A stretch of DNA of 64,000 nucleotides from Geomicrobium halophilum. Lineage in GTDB: Bacteria; Bacillota; Bacilli; Bacillales; Marinococcaceae. Positions 26,637-35,111 of the stretch are shown here, piece after piece; position 1 is the stretch's first letter; each line of letters begins with the position of its first letter. The DNA lies in the NCBI RefSeq assembly GCF_014207655.1, contig NZ_JACHHJ010000004.1, forward strand, positions 338,791 through 402,790, given 5' to 3'. The notes under the pieces are model-generated. The model was not told the DNA's origin. It was given only the letters and a program-made list of their open reading frames with translations, and did no database searches. Made by a program: the position numbers and the translations under genes.

Positions 26637-27338
26637 ATGAAGAAATATTTAGTATCTATAGGAATGGGATCATTGCTTGTTTTATCAGCTTGTGGCGAAG
26701 ACGGAAATGGATCGAATGAAGCAGACACCGATGAGACTGACGAGGAAACTGAAGATGTAAGCGCTGAGGAAGATGACTCAGACATAGACGAAGAGGAAGA
26801 AGGTAACGAAGATGATGAATCAGACGAAGATGGAGAAGATGCAGCTACAACGGAGGGCGGCCATGAAGTAGGAGAAACAGTTTCCGATGAAAATGGTGAA
26901 CAAACTCTTGTCAGCCTTGCTGATGATGTGGGAACGTTTGAAACAGGCCCAATTATTTTAGAGATCGAGAAAGCAAATGGCGTATCTGCTGTTTTTGAAG
27001 GTGAAGCTGCCGCGCTTCTTGATCAAGACGAAGCAGAATACATTCAGGTAGATATGAACGTTGAAAACACAAGCGAAGATGACATTATGTTTTATGCTTC
27101 TCAAGCGACTTTGATCACCGATACAGGCGAACAATTAGATCCTGATATGTTCTTGAGCGATCATATGGACGGTGAGTATTTTGGCGAAGTGAGCAAGAGT
27201 GGATCTTCTTACTATTTCCTAGAAAATTCAACAGCTGATGAAGTGCAGAGCATTGAACTTAGGTATAGTGCTCCGACGGACGAGGATTTCATGGATGTCG
27301 GAGATGAATTGCAAATTGAGATTGACTTAGAAAGATAG
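26637..27338 (+). CDS. Acidic lipoprotein with C-terminal DUF4352 domain
   Basis: A 233-residue lipoprotein: lipobox LSAC near residue 19, then a ~60-residue linker almost entirely of Asp, Glu, Ser and Thr, and a C-terminal beta-sandwich with DUF4352 features (VDMNVENTSEDDI, ATLITDTGEQL). DUF4352 proteins are extracellular and sometimes hold or protect partners such as telokin-like modules; no activity is established. The extreme acidity supports a salt-adapted cell surface. It has its own AGGGGGT site and terminator. Confidence 0.85.
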   Translation: MKKYLVSIGMGSLLVLSACGEDGNGSNEADTDETDEETEDVSAEEDDSDIDEEEEGNEDDESDEDGEDAATTEGGHEVGETVSDENGEQTLVSLADDVGTFETGPIILEIEKANGVSAVFEGEAAALLDQDEAEYIQVDMNVENTSEDDIMFYASQATLITDTGEQLDPDMFLSDHMDGEYFGEVSKSGSSYYFLENSTADEVQSIELRYSAPTDEDFMDVGDELQIEIDLER

Positions 27339-27354
27339 ATAGAATATGAGCATT

Positions 27355-27374
27355 AGCCCTTCGAGGGCTTTTCT
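27355..27374 (+). terminator. Terminator of the DUF4352 lipoprotein gene
   Basis: AGCCCT-TCG-AGGGCT hairpin (27355-27369) followed by TTTTCTTTC, shortly after the stop codon. Confidence 0.85.
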
Positions 27375-27414
27375 TTCAACTTAATAGAGAACGTATGTTT
27401 TGTGGGTAGTGCAT

Positions 27415-27534
27415 ATGAGAATTTCCACAAACTTAGAAGATTTCATCAAAGGTCTGTACACCTGTATATCAATCCGACAACCAAGCGAATTGGAACTATC
27501 ATACATCGCGGATCAACTAGGAATCATCATTTAG
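27415..27534 (+). pseudogene. N-terminal remnant of an ImmA/IrrE-like protein
   Basis: A 39-codon frame starts at ATG 27415; its end, SELELSYIADQLGIII, matches the helix found at the start of ImmA/IrrE metallopeptidases of phages and mobile elements. The HEXXH domain is missing and the frame stops at 27532. There is no clear ribosome binding site. It is probably a leftover from a mobile element. Confidence 0.4.
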
Positions 27535-27627
27535 TCTCACAAGAACCTTTTTAAAGTTTAAGAGCTCAATATGAGCCTGTTAACATTGCATTCAAACCAT
27601 ATTTTCAACCCAAGCGCCAACTAGCCA

Positions 27628-28263
27628 TCAGGCACGGTTCATTTCACGTTGCAGTATTTCAAAAAAAAGCGAGACATGATAGGCATCTACTGTTGCATGA
27701 TGAACCTTAATATTCACTGGCATTAGCAACTGTGAACCACCTTTTTCGTACTTTCCAATGGTAATCATTGGTGTTACATTATTTTTGATAGCTCCTGAAT
27801 GAGATGAAAAATGTTCAAAATGCAACCAAGGAATTGACGAAATATTTACCACGTTGGGTGGAACATCTCCCATTGGTGCGATATCTGTTGTGTTTGCATA
27901 GTCTTTTATAAGCTTTTTGTACTCACGGTCAACTGATGTATAATCTGTTAATTCTTCCAACCATAAAGTATAAAATAACTCTGTTTCTTGATTAAAGTTC
28001 GTAAACGTTGGTACTAATTCTTGCCATTCTACTAATTGATTATCGATGTGGGCATACCTCAAATTCGGGATCTTGTTAACCGAATTAGTCAAATTAAAAA
28101 TGGAGTAAGCATAAAAACTTATAGCTTCGTCTTTGCATTTTTTAACTGCTTGAGTAACATCAATTTTTACTGTCATTTCAAACATTGTGTCTGTCGCCAT
28201 AAAATACTCATAATAGTTTCTTCTTGGAAAACTTTCTAAATCAATGACTTGATACGTTGTCAT
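27628..28263 (-). CDS. Chloramphenicol-acetyltransferase-like (CatA family) acyltransferase
   Basis: A 211-residue protein, normal size for the trimeric CAT fold. The catalytic His motif near the C-terminus reads VHHATVDAYHV, compared with HHAVCDGFHV in classical CAT: catalytic His and the structural Asp are kept, the Gly after Asp is Ala. The N-terminus (FPRRNYYEYFMATD) and the SIPWLHFEHF segment fit CatA. It may acetylate chloramphenicol or another acceptor; resistance cannot be concluded from sequence. It is a single gene in an accessory region. Confidence 0.82.
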   Translation of the reverse strand: MTTYQVIDLESFPRRNYYEYFMATDTMFEMTVKIDVTQAVKKCKDEAISFYAYSIFNLTNSVNKIPNLRYAHIDNQLVEWQELVPTFTNFNQETELFYTLWLEELTDYTSVDREYKKLIKDYANTTDIAPMGDVPPNVVNISSIPWLHFEHFSSHSGAIKNNVTPMITIGKYEKGGSQLLMPVNIKVHHATVDAYHVSLFFEILQREMNRA

Positions 28264-28292
28264 CTATTTCAACCTCTCATTTATTCAACAAT

Positions 28293-28535
28293 TTAGTCAT
28301 TAAAAACAAAGGCGTCACAATTGCTATTCCAGAATAGCACCTCTTTACCATAACAAAAAGCAAATCGCATAATCCTTAGTAGAAAGATGCGACCTGTCAT
28401 TCCTCTAAATTGTCCTTCAGTTGCTTCCATTGGTGCAATATTCGAACTACTTAAATGTATTCTATAGATAACCCTGTAGCTTTTTATCATATTTTCTCTT
28501 ATAAACTCAGAATTATATTTTGGTACCATTCTTCC
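28293..28535 (-). pseudogene. ParE/RelE toxin remnant
   Basis: The first ~25 codons read GRMVPKYNSEFIRENMIKSY then RVIYRI, the characteristic middle and C-terminal part of ParE/RelE toxins. The N-terminal half is missing and the frame then runs into unrelated residues. It lies downstream of a frameshifted antitoxin-like gene (28627-28810), in the usual antitoxin-toxin order, so the pair is a dead toxin-antitoxin operon. Confidence 0.6.
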
Positions 28536-28626
28536 CGAATATGGGAATGTGGGAATTAAATCAACTATACCTACAATTTCACCGTTTCAATATACAAGCT
28601 ATCCTCAGCTGCCAATAATGACCATC

Positions 28627-28810
28627 TCAACTCAACCACTTACCCATACGCTCCTTCACTTGACCATGATTAAGGTACTTTCCCGCATCAAGTTGATTTA
28701 ATCCGGCGTCAATTTTTAGATTAAACAAATATTTCCTCCATAATATCCTCATAAGTGACATCGTCAGGAAGTTCGTTTATCGTTTTTATAACCTCTTCTT
28801 TTATACTCAT
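28627..28810 (-). pseudogene. Frameshifted ParD-like antitoxin
   Basis: From ATG 28810 the frame reads MSIKEEVIKTINELPDDVTY and so on, ending at a TAA after about 29 codons. Skipping to the next frame recovers KIDAGLNQLDAGKYLNHGQV through a final Ser at 28630, the common antitoxin pattern of a helix plus a toxin-neutralising tail. The span is 184 bp, so one indel breaks it. Upstream, on the same strand, an open tail (about 28950-28807) ends at the antitoxin start; its head is replaced by antisense rpsN sequence, and I do not recognise it. Confidence 0.6.
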
Positions 28811-28948
28811 TTTCTCACCTCAGTTATTGTTCTTTTCATCACCGTCTCAAATGGAACATGCTTTAAGCCGGTTCGAGTCCAGAAGGCCTCCCATTGAGAT
28901 ACAGTGCTTCCTCTTCTTGAAAATGTCTCATATACAATTATATAAGGG

Positions 28949-29000
28949 TTGACAACAGGAAAAAGTTCCCTTAACCTTAAATCGTAACTATTACGATTTA
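28949..29000 (+). promoter_or_regulatory. Zur-controlled promoter of rpsN
   Basis: TTGACA (28949-28954) with a weak -10 at about 28972-28977 is followed directly by a perfect palindrome, TAAATCGTAA-CTA-TTACGATTTA (28978-29000), the Bacillus Zur box. Zur with zinc should block transcription, so the downstream gene is turned on by zinc starvation. Confidence 0.88.
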
Positions 29001-29021
29001 TAAACGAGAGGGTGACGATGA

Positions 29022-29291
29022 ATGGCAAAAAAATCAAAGATCGCGAAAGAAAGAAAACGAGAACAACTCGTTGCACAGTATGCAGAGCTTCGCAGAAAGC
29101 TGAAGGAAGAAGGGGATTATGAAGCCTTGCGAAAGCTCCCGCGAGATTCATCGCCAACTCGATTGACGAGGCGATGTCAAATTACGGGGCGTCCGCGTGG
29201 AGTGTTGCGAAAATATAAAATGTCACGTATTGCTTTTCGTGAGTACGCACATAAAGGGCAGATCCCAGGAGTTAAAAAAGCTAGTTGGTAA
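29022..29291 (+). CDS. rpsN: Zinc-independent ribosomal protein S14
   Basis: An 89-residue S14 with the conserved C-terminus [21 protein letters not shown]. The two CXXC zinc pairs of the normal S14 are absent (a single Cys in RRCQITG), so this is the C-minus paralogue (YhzA type) which replaces the zinc form when zinc is short. The Zur box just upstream fits this role. It stands at the head of a zinc-starvation cluster with znuA-like and zinT-like genes. Confidence 0.95.
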   Translation: MAKKSKIAKERKREQLVAQYAELRRKLKEEGDYEALRKLPRDSSPTRLTRRCQITGRPRGVLRKYKMSRIAFREYAHKGQIPGVKKASW

Positions 29292-29409
29292 ATTACCGTA
29301 TCCACAACATTGTACGCTTTGGAAGGTTTTACATTGAATAATTGAGGATATGCAAAAGGTAAAGCATTTACCCTAATTCCAAAAATAGGGTATTATTTTT
29401 ATAGTTTTC

Positions 29410-29430
29410 AAATCGTAATGATTACAATTT
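29410..29430 (+). promoter_or_regulatory. Second Zur box
   Basis: AAATCGTAATGATTACAATTT matches the Bacillus Zur palindrome AAATCGTAATNATTACGATTT with one mismatch. It lies ahead of the S14 remnant and the znuA-like gene at 29618, which it probably controls. Confidence 0.82.
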
Positions 29431-29457
29431 TAAATGATAAATGAGGGCTGGAAAAAT

Positions 29458-29562
29458 GGACGACTACGCAGGTGTTTGTGTAAATTCAAAATGTCGAGAG
29501 TTGCTTTCCGTGAGTATGCGCACAAAGGACAGATCCCTGGGGTGAAAAAAGCGAGCTGGTAA
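29458..29562 (+). pseudogene. rpsN: Truncated second rpsN (S14) copy
   Basis: Thirty-four codons encode [20 protein letters not shown] plus the same final ASW and stop as the intact rpsN 270 bp upstream, preceded by a weaker match. Differences from the first copy are mostly at third codon positions, so both were once under selection. The first ~55 codons are gone while the Zur box is kept. Nothing else is seen between 29292 and 29617. Confidence 0.85.
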
Positions 29563-29617
29563 TCAAGTATCATCATTTTACTTAAAGTGAAATGAAAAGG
29601 AGGAACTGCGAATTACT

Positions 29618-30883
29618 ATGAAGCCATATGTGCTCTCAACAATCTTATTGTTGACAGTGATACTTGTCGGTTGTCAAGCCGAAAAAACGAATGATGAGGA
29701 TGAGGGGACTGAATCCGAAGATAGTGCTGGGGATACGCTTTCCATTTATACTTCCCTTTATGTACTGGAAGATTTTGCAGCAAAAATTGGGGGAGAATTT
29801 GTTGAAGTAGAAAGTGTCTCCCCACCGAATGCAGATGCGCATACTTACGAGCCTTCTTCTAATGACATGGTGCAAATCGCTGAATCAGATGCCTTTATTT
29901 ACTCAGGTTTAACAGGGATGGAGCCATTCGCGGATACAGTGGACGATGCGCTTGGTGACGAGGATGTTCGCATCATTCCAGCCGCCGAAAACATCGATCT
30001 ACGTGGAGAAGGCCACGATGATGGGGAAGAAGACGATGATCATGGAAACGGCAACGATCATCAAGCGCCGGAAGATGTAGAGATTGAAGGATTAGCGGAT
30101 CATTATCATACGGGTGATAATGTTTCTCTAACTGCTGAGTTGGATGAAGACGTAGATTATGACCACTGGCATTGGTACACGCGTGATGAGGAGGATGAAG
30201 AATGGGAAACAGTGCCGGATCAGGATTCCAAGGACTATGAGATGCCGGCCGAGGACGGTCAAGAGCTGATGGCCGTGCTGTTTGATGATGATCACGAAGC
30301 TTATGCTCAATCGGCGCCAGTGACCGTTGAGATCGATGACCATGATGGGCAAAGCGGCGATGGTGACCCACATATTTTTCTCGACCCTATACGGAGTATT
30401 GAACTGGCCGAAAACATTAAAGATGAGTTGGTTGAATTAATGCCAGAGGAAGAAGCATATTTTGTAGAGAATTTTGAGCAGCTGAGGGCAAGTTTAGAAG
30501 ACGTCGATCAAGAATTGCAGCAAGCCTTTGATGAAGCCGACCATAACCAAATCATTGTCTCGCACGCTGCGTATGGCTATTGGGAAGAAAGGTATGGACT
30601 CGAGCAACTTAGCGTTCACGGTCTTTCCTCTACTGAAGAGCCTTCGCAATCGGACCTGACTGAATTAGTCAATACCGCTGAAGAGAATAACCTGGGATAT
30701 GTTATTTTTGAAAATAATGTGAGCAGCAACATCACCGAAGTGATCCAAAATGAAATTGGAGCGGAAAGTTTGATTCTACGCAATATGGAAAGCATATCTG
30801 AAGACGATCTTGAAGCAGGTGAAGATTACTTCAGTATGATGGAAATGAACATTGAAACATTGGAAATGGCATTAAATGATTAA
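29618..30883 (+). CDS. znuA: Zinc ABC transporter substrate-binding lipoprotein (ZnuA/AdcA type) with an inserted HYHTGD domain
   Basis: A 421-residue lipoprotein (lipobox LVGC near residue 19). The A-I cluster-9 fold is clear: SLYVLEDFAAKIGG at the start, DAHTYEPSS (zinc-binding His), DPHIFLDPI, VSHAAYGYWEERYGL and the late VIFENNVSS. The usual His-rich loop after the first His is here an acidic-His linker plus a ~90-residue domain (residues ~155-245: HYHTGD, HWHWYTR, DDDHEAY, IDDHDG) that recurs in the next gene. It captures Zn(II) outside the membrane; no znuB or znuC is nearby, so the partner permease must be elsewhere. Preceded by a Zur box. Confidence 0.9.
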   Translation: MKPYVLSTILLLTVILVGCQAEKTNDEDEGTESEDSAGDTLSIYTSLYVLEDFAAKIGGEFVEVESVSPPNADAHTYEPSSNDMVQIAESDAFIYSGLTGMEPFADTVDDALGDEDVRIIPAAENIDLRGEGHDDGEEDDDHGNGNDHQAPEDVEIEGLADHYHTGDNVSLTAELDEDVDYDHWHWYTRDEEDEEWETVPDQDSKDYEMPAEDGQELMAVLFDDDHEAYAQSAPVTVEIDDHDGQSGDGDPHIFLDPIRSIELAENIKDELVELMPEEEAYFVENFEQLRASLEDVDQELQQAFDEADHNQIIVSHAAYGYWEERYGLEQLSVHGLSSTEEPSQSDLTELVNTAEENNLGYVIFENNVSSNITEVIQNEIGAESLILRNMESISEDDLEAGEDYFSMMEMNIETLEMALND

Positions 30884-30944
30884 AAGACTTGCAGGTGACT
30901 ATACGCTACGTCGTACACTTTTCTTTTTGGAGGTATATACTGTA

Positions 30945-31937
30945 ATGAAAAAAGCAATTGTGAAATGGTCCAGTGTTGTCGTGATTGGATCGTTATTAGC
31001 AGCATGCCAGGATACTGCAGACGAAGATACCGAGTTGGAGGAGGAGGCAGCCACAGAAGATGAGGAGGCAACCGAAGAAGAGGATCACGACCACGATCAT
31101 GACCATGAGTCCGAAGAAAAAGGCGATGCCGAAATTGAGGGATTTATAGACCATTACCATACTGGTGATACAGTGGAACTTACGGTAACAACTGAAGAAG
31201 ATGAAGGCGATGGCCAGTGGCACTGGTATGTCAGAGGCGGAGATGAAGGCGAATGGGAATCTGCTGACGGCGGAGATGGAGATACATTCGAAGCTGAAGC
31301 GGTAGACCACCAACAGATAAAAGCAACATTATACGATGATGATCATGAAGTCATCAGTGAAACCGAGCCTGTAACTGTAATAATTGATGACCATGATAGC
31401 GATGTTTACGAGGGTTACTTCGACGATGAAGATGTCGAAGACAGGGACATTTCAGACTGGGCTGGAGAGTGGAAGTCCGTCTATCCTTACTTTGAAGAAG
31501 GTGATCTTGAGGAAGTATTTGAACATAGAGCCGAAGAAAGTGACGACATGTCATTTGAAGATTACAAGGAGTATTATGAAACAGGTTATGCCACGAGTGT
31601 AGATAACATCGAAATAACAGAAGATGGTGAGTTTACATTCCATGACGGCGATGAAACATATTCAGGAACATATGTATATGACGGCTACGAAATCCTTGAA
31701 TATGAAGCAGGCAACCGTGGTGTCCGCTACATCTTCGAATTGGAAGAAGGAGACGATGAAGCACCTCAGAACATCCAGTTCAGCGACCATATCATCGCAC
31801 CACAGCCTTCTTCACATTTCCACCTCTATTGGGGAGATGACAGAGACGAACTTCTGGATGAAGTTGACCATTGGCCAACCTACTACCCTGTAGAGTGGAG
31901 CAGCGATCAGATCGTAGATGATCTGCTCCTGCACTAA
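30945..31937 (+). CDS. ZinT-domain zinc-binding lipoprotein with N-terminal HYHTGD domain
   Basis: A 330-residue lipoprotein: lipobox LAAC near residue 22, a Glu-rich and HDHDHDH-containing linker, then the same HYHTGD...HWHWY...DDDHE...IDDHD module as in the preceding gene, and a C-terminal ZinT domain (~160 residues) with DWAGEWKSVYPY, the GTYVYDGYEILEY strand, FSDHIIAP and SHFHLYWGDD, whose His residues bind zinc. ZinT/AdcAII-like proteins hand zinc to ZnuA-type receptors. Start 30945 has GGAGG upstream; it follows znuA by 61 bp and is probably cotranscribed. Confidence 0.9.
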   Translation: MKKAIVKWSSVVVIGSLLAACQDTADEDTELEEEAATEDEEATEEEDHDHDHDHESEEKGDAEIEGFIDHYHTGDTVELTVTTEEDEGDGQWHWYVRGGDEGEWESADGGDGDTFEAEAVDHQQIKATLYDDDHEVISETEPVTVIIDDHDSDVYEGYFDDEDVEDRDISDWAGEWKSVYPYFEEGDLEEVFEHRAEESDDMSFEDYKEYYETGYATSVDNIEITEDGEFTFHDGDETYSGTYVYDGYEILEYEAGNRGVRYIFELEEGDDEAPQNIQFSDHIIAPQPSSHFHLYWGDDRDELLDEVDHWPTYYPVEWSSDQIVDDLLLH

Positions 31938-31942
31938 TCATT

Positions 31943-32113
31943 TTGAAGCTTTTATTTACAATCATGGCGGTCATTACAATCCTGGCCGCCTGTCAGGATG
32001 AATCTTCCGGTGCGGGGAAAGTCGGCGAGAAGAGCTCACCATTTACATACTGCAGTCTATCCACTGGAGTATACAGCATAGTTAATGCACTTAAACAATC
32101 AATATCATTTTAA
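31943..32113 (+). pseudogene. Truncated thioredoxin-like lipoprotein
   Basis: A TTG-initiated 56-codon frame just after the zinT-like gene has a lipoprotein signal ending LAACQDES and then VGEKSSPFT, which resembles the start of TlpA/ResA-type redoxins. It stops before any CXXC motif. The remaining 32114-32464 shows no coding sequence that I can support. Likely the 5' relic of a lost gene. Confidence 0.45.
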
Positions 32114-32464
32114 TCTAATTCATCAGAATCAAATTCCCACCTGACTTCATTAGCCACTGTACCTAATCGTATAACCAAAGACTAACTCATAATTGCTCGA
32201 CTCGAGAACGTCAAAATATTTATTCACCAGGTGCTATCTCTTCCCCTTGGTCAAGGTCGTTTAAATTTATACAAAAGTATCTACACTCATACGTCCTGTG
32301 GGTTTACGCTCTATTACAAATAAACAGGATTCATCATCGTCACGTTCGTCTAAATACCTTTTCACCAAATCCCGCAGCGTATATTAAAATATACTTCTCT
32401 CCTGTAAATAAGCGCGATTAGTCTGTTGTGAATGATATTCGCTCCGTTAATGGCATAAGTGCAT

Positions 32465-33253
32465 TTAAAATTGAACACTAAATCCATTAAATTTGTGGAT
32501 CCCTGTTCCAAAACGTACGAGTTCTTTTTCTCTTAATTTTTTAACTGCTTTTTTTATTTCATCTAATATGCCTGGAGAAAGACCTAGTGTATTATGGCTC
32601 CCATAAATCTTTGTTACATTCGGTATATTTGATATTTTTTCTAGAGATTCCACCAAATTAACAGGATTCGTTGTTGGGAAAAACGCATAAATTGGAGTCT
32701 TATCATAAAACAAATCTCCGGTAAATAAATACCCTTCGCTATCATCGTAAATTGATATATGACCGGGCGAATGACCTGGGGTATGGTATATAGTTAATTT
32801 CCGCTCCCCAATTTCTATTTCATCGCCATCATTTAACAAACCAGTAGGCTCTCCTTGGAATGGTTTATATGTATATGGATCAAATGTTTCTGGAGTAGGT
32901 ATTGTAATATCCCGACTTACATCTCTTCTGATTTGCTCGATTGGAAGCTTTTTAATTCCATTAATGAGCCAGTCCTCTTCCTCTTTATGTACATATAAAA
33001 TTTCAAACTCACCATGACTTCCAATGTGGTCCCAATGAACATGTGTCGTTAATACAATTATTGGTAAACTTGTCAGTTGATCTGTTACCCTCTTAATATT
33101 ATCAATTCCAAGTCCAGTATCAATTAATGCTGATTTCTCTTCACCGATTAATAAAAATGAATGAACCTTCTCCCTATGTCCATATTCACTAATAGCAAAA
33201 GTATTGTTATCAATTTGAGTCACTGTAAACCAACAGTCATTAATTTCTAGCAT
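32465..33253 (-). CDS. MBL-fold metallo-hydrolase
   Basis: A 262-residue metallo-beta-lactamase-fold protein: the metal motif THVHWDHIG near residue 75, later HTPGHSPGH and GDLFYD, and a terminal GSHNT segment, together supplying the expected His/Asp ligands. Such cytosolic hydrolases act on thioesters, lactones or glyoxalase-type substrates; the substrate is not predictable. The start at 33253 follows GGAGGGCC; the longer frame is unlikely. No operon partners. Confidence 0.9.
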   Translation of the reverse strand: MLEINDCWFTVTQIDNNTFAISEYGHREKVHSFLLIGEEKSALIDTGLGIDNIKRVTDQLTSLPIIVLTTHVHWDHIGSHGEFEILYVHKEEEDWLINGIKKLPIEQIRRDVSRDITIPTPETFDPYTYKPFQGEPTGLLNDGDEIEIGERKLTIYHTPGHSPGHISIYDDSEGYLFTGDLFYDKTPIYAFFPTTNPVNLVESLEKISNIPNVTKIYGSHNTLGLSPGILDEIKKAVKKLREKELVRFGTGIHKFNGFSVQF

Positions 33254-33664
33254 TTTTGTTGGCCCTCCTCTCAGCAAAAAAGTGACGCAAGTCTTATGTG
33301 GTTCTTGTGCCTCTTTTGAAGAATAAATCCTTTTCTTTGTTGGCTACCCTAAGCCCATCAAACTAAGAAAGATCCCCATCAAAAGGAGACCCCTCCAATG
33401 CTTAGAAAACACTTGTTAGACGGTCACTTCCTCTTGACAACTTTATCAAGATTATGCTGGGCTTGAGTACATGCCGGATCCAAATGCGTTAAGAACCGGG
33501 GTAAATGAATAATCCAACGCCAAGCAATGGGCGATCGTGTCTCCTGTGGCAATGGGCAGGATCGTTTTATTTTCGAATGTATCAAGTTTACGAATTTAAG
33601 GTTTCCTAAATTCTAGTAAAAGACATAATCATATGGCTTTTATTTGCTTGGTTACATGAAACTC
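33254..33664. other. Intergenic region without a supported gene
   Basis: Short frames only. A few stretches look like eroded coding DNA (for instance around 33440-33510), but nothing reaches a recognisable family. Confidence 0.5.
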
Positions 33665-33693
33665 TTGACATTAAATCATAGTATATTTATAAT
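33665..33693 (+). promoter_or_regulatory. Perfect-consensus sigma-A promoter
   Basis: TTGACA (33665-33670), exactly 17 bp, then TATAAT (33688-33693), 61 bp upstream of the solute-binding protein start. Both hexamers match the consensus fully, which predicts strong constitutive expression unless repressed. Confidence 0.88.
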
Positions 33694-33753
33694 TCACATT
33701 AATTTAGTTGGTATTATCAAATATGTTTGAAACACTCAAGGAGGCATTACGAA

Positions 33754-34749
33754 ATGAAAAAAACGATCCCTAGCCTTTCTTTTTTCTTTTTACTTGTAAT
33801 GACTGGATGCCAGACATCAGAAGAAAATACTGATGAAGTTAAAATTGGTTATTTTCCAAATTTAACACATATTCCAAGTATCATTGCTCTTGAAAATGGT
33901 TATTTGGAAGATCACTTTGGCGAAGATATTGAAATAACACCTAATACATTTCCAGATGGCAGTGTGTTTATGGAAGCAATGTCAACACAGGACATTGATA
34001 TTGGTACCGTTGGTCCCTCGCCTGCAATGAATACATATCAAATCAACCCTGAACATGAAGTGATAGCTGGAGCTATAAATGGTGGGGCGGTGCTTGTTAC
34101 AAATGAAACAGCAGGCATTGAGCATGTGAAGGATCTCGATGAAGCAAGTGTTGCTATACCAGCCATTACAGCGACACAAGACATGATGTTAAGGGCAGCT
34201 TTAATGGAAGAAGGATTAAATGCAGAAGATTCGGGAGGGTCGGTCAGCATGTTACCCCAAGCGCCAGCAGATACTTCGACTCTTTTTCTTCAAGATGACG
34301 TGGATGCAGCCGCAGTTCCTGAGCCTTGGGGTGTGAACCTCGAAAGCCAGGCAGGTGCGGAGGTTCTCCTTGATGCAGATGAATTTGCCTGGGGGATGGA
34401 GACACCCACAACGGTCGTTACAGCTCGGACTGGGTTTACAGAGGAGAATGAAGACCTCACAAAAGGCTACCTTCGTGCCCATGTCGATGCTATTCAGTTT
34501 ATTGAAGAAAATCCAGAGGAATCTATAGATATATTTATCGAACATATTGAAGAGCTAACCGGTAATGAACTGGATCAGGAAAAATTGCACAGTGCCAACG
34601 AGCGCCTCAATGCAACATATGAACTGAATGTAGATATCATGCAAGAGATGGCAACGATCAGTTATGATGCGCAATATACGCGAACAGATGACATTAAGGG
34701 ACTCATCAATTTAGAATACTTGGAAGACGTATTAGGAGAAGAACAATAA
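33754..34749 (+). CDS. SsuA/NrtA-type ABC transporter substrate-binding lipoprotein
   Basis: A 331-residue lipoprotein (lipobox MTGC near residue 18) of the NMT1/SsuA/TauA fold: KIGYFPNLTHIP at the start, then ALENGYLEDHFG, DIGTVGPSPAMNTY and AAVPEPWGVNLE. Relatives bind nitrate, sulfonates, taurine or pyrimidine precursors; the ligand cannot be told. No permease or ATPase gene is near, so it is an orphan receptor. CAAGGAGG lies before the ATG at 33754; a perfect promoter lies upstream. Confidence 0.88.
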   Translation: MKKTIPSLSFFFLLVMTGCQTSEENTDEVKIGYFPNLTHIPSIIALENGYLEDHFGEDIEITPNTFPDGSVFMEAMSTQDIDIGTVGPSPAMNTYQINPEHEVIAGAINGGAVLVTNETAGIEHVKDLDEASVAIPAITATQDMMLRAALMEEGLNAEDSGGSVSMLPQAPADTSTLFLQDDVDAAAVPEPWGVNLESQAGAEVLLDADEFAWGMETPTTVVTARTGFTEENEDLTKGYLRAHVDAIQFIEENPEESIDIFIEHIEELTGNELDQEKLHSANERLNATYELNVDIMQEMATISYDAQYTRTDDIKGLINLEYLEDVLGEEQ

Positions 34750-34862
34750 ATGTATGCCGTAGACGGGTAAGGTATAAGCTCAGATACTACGTTTATCATT
34801 TTAGTATTGTAACCACCATGTATTGCTCAACAATCTGGCCCTTCGTATTCCTCTGAAGCCAA

Positions 34863-35015
34863 AAAACCCGTTTGCGTAAAGTGAAAACGGACAAAGTTGA
34901 TGCCTTCCATCTGGGTAAACTTTACTATAAAGAAGATCTAGAAGTTTTTCAGAGGAAAACCGAGCAATACCTGAATCTCCGTCATTTAACCCGAGCACAG
35001 CGCTTTGACGGATAG
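34863..35015 (+). pseudogene. IS110-family transposase fragment
   Basis: Fifty codons translate as RKVKTDKVDAFHLGKLYYK followed by EDLEVFQRKTEQYLNLRHLTR, the part of IS110 transposases (DEDD N-terminal domain) just after the first catalytic region. Both ends are missing and a TAG closes the frame at 35013. It marks past IS activity at the left edge of the small-gene row. Confidence 0.75.
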
Positions 35016-35111
35016 CTATGTGAACTAAGATCACTCTTCAACAATCGCGCTCGATTATGGAACAGTAAGATGAACGTATCGATGAACTTTATATTGAAGC
35101 ATCTTTTTAAA

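Noticed and set aside
28807..29157. 116-codon minus-strand frame across rpsN
   Set aside because: Its first half is antisense to rpsN. Only the last ~48 codons (28955-28807) look coding-like; they are mentioned with the antitoxin remnant instead of called as a gene.
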